This document shows positions 25,014-36,670 of a stretch of DNA of 64,000 nt, one piece after another; position 1 is the stretch's first letter, and each line of letters starts with the position of its first letter. Source of the stretch: Annulohypoxylon bovei var. microspora (lineage: Eukaryota > Ascomycota > Sordariomycetes > Xylariales > Hypoxylaceae); contig MU405237.1 of assembly GCA_022836615.1 (NCBI GenBank), positions 248,001 to 312,000 of the forward strand, read 5' to 3'. The translations under genes were made by a program, and so were the position numbers. The notes beneath the pieces were generated by a model, which saw only the letters and a program-made list of their open reading frames with translations, was not told where the DNA came from and searched no databases.

Positions 25014-27829
25014 ATGCGAGACCCCACCATGAAGACCACCAGCCTTCCTAAGAAGTTCCTTAGTCGCCGCGAGAAGCATAGTCACCGTCGTGGTAGATCA
25101 TCTGATCCTGCCCATAAGGTAAGGTGACATCGGATCTATCAACTCTGCATGTTAACGATATCTATACTAACCACACCACTTCTTTCCTAGCACCGCCCTC
25201 TATCATCCGAATCTTTCTTTTCCCTATTCAAACCAGACTCTGCTAAACAATCTGGCAATGCCGACACGGAGCGAGAGAAGGAAGCGACCAAGGTGTGTCA
25301 ACACGCCGTCGATATTCACTTGCGCTTCAGGTGACCTGACCGTTGACTCGAACAGATCGACGACATACGACGACGGATTGCCGACCTAGACTACCCCGTC
25401 CTAAACGATGACCAGGTTCGATATGTACTTCACTCCAAATACTCTTCCGGCGATGTCGATAAAGCTATTGAACTGCTGTCATTGCAGCACACATCTCTCT
25501 CCGGCAAGATTATCAGCTACAACCCTGCTGTTCACATGCTCGGAGCCGAAAATCGAGGGAACGTAACCTGCTATCTCGACGCCTTGCTCTTCGCCATGTT
25601 TGCGAAGCTTGAGTCCTTCGAATGCATGCTGAAAAATGAATCCATGGCAGAGCCACAAAAGAAATTGGCTGCACTGCTTCGACTTTGGGTGAACATGTTG
25701 AGAAGTGGAAAATTGATCGAGACAGACATGGTAGGCGGCATTTCCAATCTACATAATTGCGGCAGGACTGATTTTAAACAGACGGAGCACATACAAGATG
25801 CATTGGCCGCATGTGGTTGGGGAGAAGCGAAATTGTTGGAACAGCAGGACACGTCTGAAGCCTTTGCATTTATTACGGAGACCCTTCAGCTTCCGCTCCT
25901 TACTTTACAAGTCGACTTATTTCACCAGGGCAAAAATGACGATGCGGATCACAAAGTCGTATACGAAAGGCTCTTGAATCTTGCTGTACCACCGGACAAC
26001 GATGGTAGAGGCATTAAGCTAGAGGATTGTTTAGAAGAATACTTCAACTCTCAGGTTGATGTTCTCAGAGACAGCCTTGACGAGAAGAAGGCAGCAGAAA
26101 GATCCAACATGGCATCAAAATCTCTGTCTCCTGTAACCTCGATATCTTCGACTGGATTTAAAAATACTATACGGGTTGTTACTGAGGAAGACCAGCAAGA
26201 CGAAAGTGAGAAAAGCCCTTATCTAGAGCGAAGATGGACAGTCGCTCCAGACTCCCATTCCCTTAACCTTCAAGTTGATGAAGACACGGAGGCTTCAGGG
26301 TCTCAATCGATTTTGCGCCCACATCGGAGCCGAACAGAAAGTATCATTCAGCGGGTTGTGCTCGACGAACAGGGCAAGCCAACAGAATCAGATGCAGCAA
26401 GCCTATTCCAAAGAGCTAAGAAAACTGCCTCTGTTGTCAGGGCTGTGACAATACCCGCTTGGCAGTTCTTTAGATTAATACGTACGACAACATACCCTTT
26501 CTCTTAAATATTAAGAAGCTAATTTGGGTTATAGCTTGGCACTCGCCGGCGAATAAGGAACCAGAAAGCGATTTAGAGGTCGCTCGACATTTCAGCCAAA
26601 GGCCAGTTGTCGGTATCTGCCTGAAACGATATATGATGGACGAAAGGGGAAACATGAAGCGGCAGAATACGTACATAGATATCCCCGACAGCTTGAGGCT
26701 GCCTCATTTCATCGTGGACGAGAGACACGTGGAAGAAAGTGGGCTCGCTGCCGACTATAAGCTTGTGCTTCAATCTGTAGTATGCCACAGAGGGGATTCG
26801 CTACATTCTGGGCACTACGTCTCATTTTGTCGTGTTGCGCCCAAGCTTCTCACCGATAACCGCAGGCATGACAGCGATCCGCCCCCGGATTACGAAGAGG
26901 CACAATGGGTCAAATTTGATGACCTTGCGACTGAGAACCGAGTCACTGTTGTCGATGACATCAAGCAATCACTTAAGGAAGAGATGCCCTATCTGTTATT
27001 CTATCAAATTGTTCCGATAGTAGAGGTAGCGGCTAGCTCGACCGAAGGCACGGACGTAGAACCGCCGTCCTACGACGACGCTGCGCTTAATCTGACAAAC
27101 TCCGAAACATCAGCAGCGCAAAGCCAGGATAGGCTCACAGTCTCTCGCCAACCTAGTAGCTACTTTGATAACATAGTCGTTCAACCATCGACTAACAGTA
27201 GTAGTATACGCTTTTCATCCGAATTAGAGCGGCCGCGCCGTAGCTTTGCCGATGAGGATGGATTCCTCAGCGTATCACGCCGAGGTAGTATCTATAACGA
27301 CTCAACTATCCCAAGCCCAGTCGCAGTATCAGAAGCACCTTCGCCGGCTATTACACCCGGAGAAGAGACTACGGCCCAGAGGCTTAGTCGAGCTGCTGCA
27401 AGATTCAGAGGCGGTAATAAGAGCAGACCTCAAAGCCAAGCCGGGGATGGTCGCAAGAGCCTAACAGTGACGAGATTTGGGGGTTTTATGAAATCGAGCA
27501 AGGAACCACTACGAGATTCGATATCTACAGAAGCTGAAGATGACTATGAGTTTGTCGAGAATGTCAATAAAGATCCAGTAAAGGAGAATGGGTCAGATGC
27601 AACGCCTACACAGAAAAGAGGGAAGTCGAAACAACGAGTTGACAAAGGGAAGGGGAAAGAGAACAAGAAAATAAATTTACCGGATAGGGAATGCATTGGT
27701 GAGTATATCGTTATATCCTTACCTCACGCCCTCCTTCTGAGGGACAAAACGTGTCGGGGCGTCCTTCGTTTCCTCTCCCCGAATATCTTAGTGAATCTTC
27801 CCTGCTAACCCTATGTTATAGTGCAGTAA
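25014..27829 (+). CDS. ubiquitin carboxyl-terminal hydrolase (USP, CYLD-like Cys box) with C-terminal CaaX box
   Basis: Exons are 25014-25118, 25191-25292, 25356-26481, 26535-27698 and 27822-27829, giving 834 residues. A basic N-terminus (KKFLSRREKHSHRRGRSS) precedes a short helical region, then the peptidase C19 core. The Cys box GNVTCYLDALLFAMF has Cys141. The RPVVGICLKRY strand follows. The His box is CHRGDSLHSGHY with His538, and WVKFDD carries Asp573. CYLD rather than CYLN after the Cys, with LFAMF following, resembles CYLD-type USPs. A low-complexity tail follows. The last exon is 8 nt and ends the protein in CIVQ, a CaaX prenylation signal with a farnesyl-type X residue. ATG at 25029 is an in-frame alternative start. 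Substrate unknown. Function as a deubiquitinase follows from the family. Confidence 0.9.
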
Positions 27830-29241
27830 TGATACTATTTCACGTAGTTGGGTTGGTCTGATTGATTTGAGAAATAAGATACCCGGCAGGCGTTGGCGAT
27901 ACAGAAGATATGCCGCAAGGAACATAAAAATGGCACGGCTGGTTTGTGAGCATACGTCGGTAATGAGTCAATTTTCGGTCTAAAAACTATTGCATGAGCA
28001 CGGAGCGCTAAAGGACAAGTGGTCACTGGACAGCATTCAAGGGGCGTTTTGAGATTTAACGAAGTATCAGAAGACACGGGGCTTGTATTCTGTAATGCAT
28101 AAGTGCTACGATTTTTTCGTACTCAATGAGCAATAATCCAATGATTGCGGAAAGGTGCGTTCACCCCCAATTCGGTACCTTCTTCAATGTATATTGTCCG
28201 CTTCGTGGTAATCTACATAGGTGCTTATCCACTTCCTATCTAGTGGCAGGATGTGCTTTGACTTACTCCTGATACGAGTAATGTAGTCCATGCATTCCAG
28301 GAGGGAACTAGGAGAATCAGTAGAGATTCACAAGAATGGGAGAAGTCTAGGGCTCGTGTAAGAACAAGTTACGAGATCTTGGGGGGCGTACGACAGGGTG
28401 GGCTCAACGGGAATAGAAATCAAAAGATAAACTAAGTACAAAGCGTTGAAATGCCATATCTCGTCCTCTCCCCTTTACCTCGGTTGTGCCTACACGTCGG
28501 AAGCGATGGCGGAAACTCGGCCTCGGCGCCGCTATATGTATAAAGAACCGGGGGAGGGATGGATGTCGGGGCGGAGCGGGAGATAGGAGCGGACAGCGGT
28601 TCCCCGAGCCTATAGGTAACGTCGGGCTTCGGCGGATCTAGCCGGGAGTGGGTAAGGGTATATGTGCCAATCTTACATACTTGCTGGAGGTCGACTAGTC
28701 TGGTGATCCTTAGCTTAGATAAGGGCGGCTCGACGACAAGTGATTGGATTGGATCGACGTGACCCTAGTAGCGAAAGGTTGCATTATATAGCCAGCCATT
28801 GGCGGATTGCATCTCATAGGTAGGCCATTCACATGACAGTTCATTAATAGCTAAGAAGACGGTTCTTATCCTTAACTACCCCAGAATGCATGTCAGCATA
28901 ATGACGACTAGATTCCTCTTGGATTTGTTAGATTCTTAGATACATCGTTGGCATTAAATATAGAGTTAAAATATTAGTTATAGTAGAGTAATAGGAGCGA
29001 CTTATGGGCAACCTGGATAGCAAACTATCAGCTTTGTTCTACTAGGATACCACTGGGTTCGCCGGTATCATGTATAGTACCGAATACAGTAGTCCACATT
29101 ATGTAATAATCATCTATTGATGGCCACACCTAACTATAATAACCCTACCTAAAATCATGCTTATACAAAATTGTAGAGTAGCAAGTATCAGTGTCGGCAT
29201 TTCCTATGTCTATAAACAGCCATGGAAGGCCTCTGTGTGGT
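27830..29241. other. convergent intergenic region
   Basis: This lies between the ubiquitin hydrolase (+) and the phosphofructokinase (-) 3' ends. No gene, RNA or repeat is recognised in these 1.4 kb. Confidence 0.55.
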
Positions 29242-31083
29242 CTAATCCTCATCTGTAATCTTATCCCTTACGGCCTCCGCTGCTGTGTTCACGACCTTCT
29301 CGGGTGGTTTTTCTACAACGGGCAGTGCGGGTGCTGAAAGGCCGCCGCCTGGTAGCGGCACTGGGGTATCGCTGGCACTTTCTGGTACGGGAATGCGTAT
29401 ATCCTCTGGAGAACCGGGGACGGTTCTAGGATCAAGACCCGGAATATGGATACGTTTAGCATCGTTTTGGTACGCCCCTGGGATGACCTCAATAATCTCG
29501 TTCCGTGGAAATTTGAGCTTAGGAATATCCATGGTGCTGCAATGCATAAGATACGCATAAAGCACTCGTAGGACGCTCTCATGGGCGATGATCAGTAGAT
29601 CATTCTGCTCGCGTTCAAGTTCCAAGATGATGGGTTCAAGTCGTACAGCGAGGTCATGATAAGATTCGGCACGCGGATAACGGTGGTGGTAAGGGTCAAG
29701 TTCATGCTTCTCAACTTCTTCGGGGTATAGACGACGGATAGCGCGTTCGCTAAGCCTTTCACATACCCCTGGGTTGATTTCGGCCATCTGGCTATGCTGA
29801 CGAACTTTGTATCCGAGTTCCTTGAAGGTTTCCGATGTCTGTAGTGTACGCATACGTGTTGAGCACCACACTGCAAGTGGGCGTAAAGGCGCATTGGGCC
29901 CGCCTTGCGAAGCTCGCTCTTGTTCACGGTGCTTGATTACTGTCTCAGTCATCACCTTTGCATACTTCTGCCCTTCCTCGGACAAGGGCGCGTCTGCCTT
30001 GTAACTTTCTTCTTCTATTGCTGTGCCAGGGCGAACGAAGAACGTTGCTCGGGACTTGATGTGGGTGTTTGTTAGGTAGAAGACAATGCGGTGCGAGAGA
30101 TAGTTGAAGGATACGTTGTTATAGAAGAACTTTTGGCCCGCGTTAATCATCTTGATGTAGTTGAGTTCTTTTTCGTCCATAGTTTCGAAGACAGGTATCT
30201 TGGTTTCCATACGTTCTAAATAGAGCTTCGCGGCCTCATCGGGGTCCATATTAGCAAACTATAGACATTAGCTGTAGTCAAAATAAAGAATCTATTCCTA
30301 ACTCATACGTCGGGAGAGCCGATTTTGACGTTACGTGCATTCTCTCTCAGAAGATTGTCATCATCGACATAAGACTCCAGAAACAGAGTCTACAGTATTG
30401 TTAGTGACGGTTTTATACCCTGGGGTGTTTGCCGGATATAATATCCTACCTGAACATCATGCTTTGCAAACTCCTTAGCTAGCGATCGTCGACTACTTGC
30501 AGTAGGATTCACTGCATCATATATGGCTACTTGGCCATTTTCATGATTGAGCCAGCCGTAAATATCCTCGCGGCACTTCTTTAAAATCTTCTGGCGTAGA
30601 ACGACAGATGCCGGGGAGGCATTGGGATAGAAGTAATCATCAGGTACATGACCACCTTGTCCAACAGTAGCACGACGGTAGTCTCCAAGGTGGAAAATCC
30701 GTGTTTTGACTCCTAACCTAGAATATATGAGATAGGGTTTATAGTACGTGGACAACTAGCATACCATTGCAGATACCGTGCTAATGAAACAGCAATATGG
30801 CTGTAACGACGTTGTTAGCTATTTGATACCATAGACGGAGAGTTGAAGCCTACGTCTTTCCTCGAGCAGGAAGTCCCACCATGACAATTGCAATACGACC
30901 GGAGTGGAAGAGCCTTCCAGACATGGTGCTGTATAGCTGGGCGGGGGCTCTGTCGCCATCCTCTGGGACATCATGAATGCCATCGATGAAAGTGCTACTC
31001 TTGCGCCGGTATCTCGGAGCATTCGCGGCAATATCCGCAGTTCTAATACAATTAGTACCCTTCGTGGCAGCAAACATGATCAT
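29242..31083 (-). CDS. 6-phosphofructo-2-kinase with inactive bisphosphatase domain (Pfk26-like); 5' end unresolved
   Basis: Confident exons are (31083)-30854, 30800-30765, 30717-30450, 30389-30309 and 30258-29242. Together they read APAQLYST...IVMVGLPARGKT / HIAVSLARYLQW / LGVKTRIFHLGDYRR ... KHDVQ / TLFLESYVDDD ... SPD / FANMDPDEAAK, the standard 6PF2K kinase with its Walker A (GLPARGKT). The C-terminal phosphoglycerate-mutase-like domain has RPGTA where active bisphosphatases have RHGES, so the phospho-accepting His is missing. The second His (IAHES) remains. It should make fructose-2,6-bisphosphate but not degrade it. A Pro-rich tail follows. I give the Met at 31083 only as a provisional start. 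Family proteins have longer N-termini, and an open segment at 31506-31384 may be an upstream exon, but no splice joins it in frame. Confidence 0.85.
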
Positions 31084-32504
31084 CTTGAACTTGACCCTGC
31101 ATGTTCTTAGAGGGGACAATGAAAAACAATAGTGGTAAAAAAAAGAATCTGAATTAAAAAGACGGTAGGAGCCAAATCATATTTTGACAAAGAACTTCCC
31201 AACCAATCCTGTATATAGGTTACCTGAGGGCTGTGAATAATCCAAGGCACACATCTTTTCTGCGAAAAGATAATAGCAACAAAACGGACCATTGTGTGGT
31301 CCCTGGATTTCAGCTCGAGAATATCGACGCATCGCAGGCGTGCTCAAACGACAAGATAATCATCAAGCAAGGACAATCCACTTACAGTAACGTATCCATG
31401 ATTTTGACCTGCGTCAGCAGTCCTTGCTCCTGAATCGTCTAGGTCGCCAAGAGCTGCAGTGACGGTTGCGTCAACTCGCAGATCCGGACGCAGTATGATT
31501 TCACCTGTAGAATAGGCAATTTGAAATGTAGCCGAATGTTATGAAAACCGAAGTCTGAACGCGACGGGTTTAAAATTGGTGATATCTGAATCGTCGCCAG
31601 AAATATAAAGCCTCAATGTAAAGTAAGGGAGCACCACTCTGGTAGCCACAAGAAGATTTACAGACGCAGCTAGAGGCAGAGATATGAACACCCTCCGCTA
31701 AATACTAGGGTATAAAGGCCAAGTCAGGAAATTCCGCAGAAGCTCAATGCGGCTGTAATCGCGCAACCAACTGGCTCATATGCGGTTTGATACTTGTGTA
31801 GGACCCGTTGCCACCGCTAGAGAATAGGAACCTGGAGTCTTGGAGTCTTGGAGTCTTGGAGTCTTGGAGTCTTGGACGTCTTTTTAGGAGCTAAGACTGT
31901 GAGCGAATGAATCCTCCAGGAGGAGATCTCCGAGTTTCATTAGACTCATTCAAACGAAGTGCTAGGATTTTAGATATGTAAGGACGGGGATTTACTTTTA
32001 GGAGTCAAGGGTGAAGGATTTCAATTGTTACTAACCACAGCTAACGTCACATGCGGGAAGTACGTAGGTACATATACAGCTCTGCAAGTGAGTGGAACTT
32101 CAAGGTTCTTTAGAAGTTTAGGTAAGGTTTTGATTATCTAATACATTAAGGAACGGTACTAGGATTATTCCGATCAATCAAATGTGGAGACCTCAAGGAC
32201 AAGGATGTTGATCTCACTGCCGCAAAAACCCCAAAAGAATGATTTTTTTCTCAAGTCACTCGCAAGCTAATAAAAACCGACAACTTGACCCAATTGTCGG
32301 AGCTCGCAAGACTTGGGAAGCTAGGTACATAGCATTCGTCGTCACGTCACATCCAGCCTGACAATTTCTTCATATCTACGACGACAGCAAATATCACCAA
32401 GTCTACCCTTTTTTTTTCGCGCTCGGCCGAGTTTACTGTCGTCATTCCTTATCAAAGACGAAAAGGCGAAAGACGTCAGTTTGCCCACAACACCGCATTC
32501 CACA
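31084..32504. other. divergent region, phosphofructokinase / TOM40
   Basis: The left part probably contains the unresolved 5' exon(s) and leader of the phosphofructokinase. Open minus-strand segments with plausible splice sites lie at 31506-31384 and 31265-31223. The rest holds both promoters and the octamer repeat at 31834-31873. The TOM40 leader (about 32340-32504) is pyrimidine/A-rich. Confidence 0.5.
31834..31873. repeat. five perfect copies of the octamer GGAGTCTT
   Basis: Uninterrupted 8-bp tandem repeat in the intergenic region between two divergent genes, ending in a partial copy. The copy number may vary between strains. Confidence 0.93.
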
Positions 32505-33744
32505 ATGGCCCTCAATATCGAGTCGCTGCCAACGCAGCCGTTGCAGTCGCAGTCGCAGTCGCCGTCGCCCTTAGGCTTCCTAACAGCCAATCCTTTAGCC
32601 AACGCTATTTCCGATGCATACAATTCTTTTTCTGAACGACGAGCTAAGCTCGGCTTGTCAAACCCCGGCAGCGTCGAGACGATCGCAAAAGAGGTCCAGC
32701 GTGAAGTTTCTCTCAACAACTACATGCATTCAGGTATAAGAGCAGACCTTACGAAGGCTGTCAGCCTGTCGCCGTTGTTTCAGGTCTCCCACCAGTTTGC
32801 GATGGGCGAGCATCAGAATCCCTATGCTTTTGCAGGACTCTTTGGTACCAACAAGGTCGGTATATCCGTATTATATTCATACCAAATCTCTCTCTTGTTA
32901 CGTCAAACGAGTGTTGTGTTGATATTTTCTATTCTATCTTCTAGGTATTCCTCCAAGGAAACATAGACAATTCTGGACTGCTATCTACGAGATTCAACTA
33001 CCGATGGAGCTCTTCACTAGTCACCAAATCTCAGTTTCAGATAGGCGCTCAAGATATGGCCTCAATCGAGCATGAATATACTGGTAGCGATTTTACTTCC
33101 TCTGTCAAGATGTTGAATCCTTCCTACCTCGAAGGCGGGTTGACCGGTATTTATATTCTTAACCACCTTCAGTCCGTTACCCGCAAACTTGCTCTTGGTA
33201 TCGAGGCGGTCTGGCAACGAGCTGCGCTAAACCAACCGCCCGGGTCTTCCTTGTCGTACTGCGCAAAGTATAAGTCCGATGATTGGATTGCGACTGCGCA
33301 GCTACACGCCCTGGGCGCTCTAAACACGACGTACTGGCGGAAGCTGTCGGACAAGGTCCAGGCTGGCGTCGACATGACTCTTCAGGTCGTTCCTAGCCCT
33401 GGAGGTGTTATGGGAGGTGGTCTGCAGAAAGAGGGCGTTACATCTGTCGGTGTCAAGTACGACTTTCGCATGTCAACATTCCGAGCTCAACTCGATTCTA
33501 AGGGAAAGCTGGGCTGTATACTAGAGAAGCGTGTCGCACCACCTGTCATGATGTCATTCTGCGCCGATGTAGACCACTATACTGTAAGTTTATTAAAATT
33601 TAGAGCGCGGGGTGCCTTTTCTAACTTCATCCCTAGCGATCCGCCAAGGTTGGCCTTGGAATCACTATCGAGACTGGTGGTGACGAACTACAGGAGCAAC
33701 AAGAAGCTCTTGGCCCTCAGGCGTCACCTAACATCCCCTTCTAA
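32505..33744 (+). CDS. tom40: mitochondrial outer-membrane import channel TOM40
   Basis: Exons are 32505-32855, 32945-33583 and 33637-33744, giving 365 residues. After a Gln/Ser/Pro-rich start, the porin_3 beta-barrel begins with ISDAYNSFSERRAKLGLSNPG and EVQREVSLNNYMHSG. Later strands include VFLQGNIDNSGLLSTRFNYRW, GSDFTSSVKMLNPS and SYCAKYKSDDWIATAQL. The last strand, SAKVGLGITIETG near residues 332-344, fits the beta-signal that directs assembly by SAM50. TOM40 is the pore through which nearly all nuclear-encoded mitochondrial proteins enter. The first donor is GTCGGT, weaker than consensus, but it is the only one that keeps frame with VFLQGN. Length fits the family. Confidence 0.95.
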
Positions 33745-35271
33745 GTCCCCATCTCTGTCACATTTGGATGACTTACAGCATAGAAGCTCCCCCCTCTCTC
33801 TCTCTCCGTCGCCCACTTAATATACGGTCTCAGCAATCTAGCACCGGGACTCCAGGTAATGGTTGCAAGACTGGCATACTGGAGACCCCGTGCAGCATCA
33901 ACCAATCCCCCAACCCCTTGTCTTATTAAGCAAATTCCCTGCTTCTATACGCGACACAGGCGTCGCTAGGTGGGTTGGACGCTGCACTAAAAATCATGAA
34001 TATAGACTTTCTTTTCGCACCGGTCACGAGTTATTCAACAAGTCCTGGTATTGAGCTCGTATAGACCGAGCATCGTCCATCTAAAAGGAGTACTAGGTGG
34101 CAACGCGCGAAAAAGTGTACAATTAGGATTATGGCCACTAGAAAGGCAACAGGGATGCGTTGGTGATATTATACGCGATGAATCGATGATGGGGGTGTGG
34201 CATGGTCGTCAACGATACTTCGAGATGTCTTTCGGAGAGGCGCTTGTAATTCTATTTGGGTACTGTACATAGTAACCCATACCGTGTATAATTCCATGGT
34301 TAGTGTCAGCAAGCAATCTGATATGGATGGTAGTTGACGAAGTGACGTAGTAGAAAAGGGATAATGAGTAAGACTAGTTAGATGAAGATCAGTCTGCTAA
34401 CATTCAATTGCGTCTACCTTGGGGTACCTAGATACAAGACAACAACGAAAAGTAGATCCTATGGAGATATCCGGTCGGGGATACGGAGCCAAAGCCAGAC
34501 GCACAACTAGGTACCTTAGGCAACATTGCTACACCGGCTTCGTTAGGAGGTTGGGTGGCTATATCGAGGCTTGCCGGGTTTTCAACTAGTATGGTATCAC
34601 AATTCTGCTTATATTACCTCTCTAAGGACAGCCAGTCGCCATGGTACCTAGTCACGAGTAATATGTACATACGTTACTTAGTCCGTTTTAAAGGGGGGTG
34701 GGGGCGGAAGAGGAATGTTGAAAGCACATCACTCCATAATTAACATATATTTCGCTTAAGGTACTCTTTACATAAGTGTAGAAAGTCACTAGGCTTTATA
34801 GATTTTGTCATGGGATACTGCATAGCCTTTTCATGGCAGACTTTCGTGTAACATTATATTGTCTCGCCGGTTTCCTTCTCACGGGCTTCGTGTATCGGGT
34901 CTCAAACGTGGGCGTCAGCCTTATTGACACATAATCCAATGATATGTCCCTTTAAGGTAGTATTAATTAAATATTGCGCACGCCACGTGCTTGATAATGG
35001 AGTGGCTGCATTAAACAAGGAGTCGCTTTTTGACTCAAGTCCGAGGTTCAATTTAAGCCTCTGCTATTTTTTTACGATAGCCTCCAGTGACCATTTTCAC
35101 AATTCGCTGTCACTGAAAACTTGTCTATCATGAAATTGGTTAACTTCTAATTAGGTAGTTAGATATGAATGAAATATTACGCATACATCTAAGAAGAAGA
35201 ACAAGCTAAAAAATAAATCACTACATATGTCATATATTCATAATGCCCATCCAGTAATCGCATTACTTCCC
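33745..35271. other. intergenic
   Basis: 1.5 kb with TOM40 3' sequence on the left and the 3' end of a minus-strand small gene on the right. I recognise no gene in it. Microsatellite-like ACCTAGGT stretches occur near 34420-34520. Confidence 0.55.
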
Positions 35272-35676
35272 TTACAAACGACCACCTGCTACATTATTGT
35301 CCTCAGGCTTTAGGATATATACAGTCTGGAGCTTCCCGTATTTTCGAAAAAGCCTTCCTTTTATCCCCAAGGTCTGAAGATTCAACCGAGCGATGAAGTA
35401 TCCGTCCTTAGGTATTTCCTCTGCCTTCTGTGCCCACGTTGTATCCTCGCTGCTATCAATGAAGATATCCCAACAGTCAAGGTTCTCCTTTGTCGGCTCG
35501 AGGAGGGATAACTCCCAGTATTTGTTTGCCTCTATTCGTGTTAAACGTGAAACTTTAATGCGAGAGATTAACTAACGTTTTTTGACCGTACTATCTTTTT
35601 TGATGGTGACACGGGCTACTCGTGGGTTATATACCAAAGCCCGATTCTCTAGATGTGGCCATGATGTAGTGTCCAT
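35272..35676 (-). CDS. unrecognised small protein, paralogue A of the pair flanking the patatin gene
   Basis: Exons are 35676-35577 and 35531-35272 (intron 45 nt, donor GTTAGT), giving 119 residues. I do not recognise the family. The protein begins MDTTSWPHLENRALVYNPRV, has IKK before the intron, then KYW, WAQ and, near residues 75-108, KDGYFIARLNLQTLG and FRKYGKLQTVYILK. This matches the gene at 40469-40834 along its length. In the last conserved block of 35 residues I count 22 identities, and the intron sits at the same place and phase. No signal peptide or membrane helix. The coding span crosses the splice, so single-frame scans miss it. Confidence 0.72.
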
Positions 35677-36670
35677 ATTTTTTCTACAAGTAAAACAATT
35701 TGAGAATAATAGAAGGTCCCTTAGAATATCTATAGTATTTCGAAGTCGGCTAAAGCCAGTTAGAAAAACGACGATTTTTCTCTCGGGTGAAGAATAGGAT
35801 ACGAACCTCGGGGAGGCCATGGCATGTATATAGAAGGGTTTCGGTGAGCATCAATTCCAGAATTGGTGCCACCCTCATACTATCTGACCTAGCCACCCGC
35901 CCTTATAATAAGAGGTTTCTTTTGGTCTCACATAACGCCACGCATGGATATCAAGAACCAATCAAGGACGACTGAGGCTTGGTTTTTTTTCTGCCACGAT
36001 TTCGACCGGTCTAGAAGATTTCTCACTGATGTGGCTAAATCTAGGCACCTACTAGGCATTCTAAGAAATAGATTCGTCGCTTGTCGTTAAGAGATAAGTA
36101 AGTGAAGCGGCATGATATCTACAATGGTTATGTTACCTAATAACTACCTAGTGCTAGATGGGCCTAAGTTTCCTACAAGCCTCTATGAAGGAATGCCCGT
36201 CGCCACAAATGCAGATAATCGTGGGAGCTGACGAAAGACTCTCCTGCTCTGATTATGCACTTCTGAATGAAGCCGCCCTCATGCAGGCGATCACTAGTGT
36301 TTTTGAACCCGGAAATTGAGATCACGGTTTTGGGGTTCTTCATCAACTAACGTCGCATGGAGGCTGAACCTATGAATTTCAGGCTTTGGCAGAAGGCTTT
36401 GCGTAGTCTTGAGTCTTGACACTTGCGGTGTCTAGGTAGGTACTCGATTGCAGTTACTTGTATGGATTGGAACCCCTCTAGGGTCTACGACGCCGGGTTC
36501 CTCTTCCTTTACCACTTCCACAGAGTATAATTTCTACTTGGTTTCCCTTCCAAATCCTAAAACACATATCAGTCTCGTTAGGATATGCAATTATACTTAT
36601 AGTGACACCGTTGCTATAAGTAGGATTGACTCCGGGACGCTCCGAAGTCCTAGCCTATATAATTCTAAGC
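35677..36670. other. divergent region upstream of patatin gene
   Basis: About 1 kb between small-gene paralogue A (-) and the patatin-like gene (+). It must hold both promoters. No other gene is recognised. The open frame at 36448-36708 overlaps the patatin start in another phase and has no support. Confidence 0.55.
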
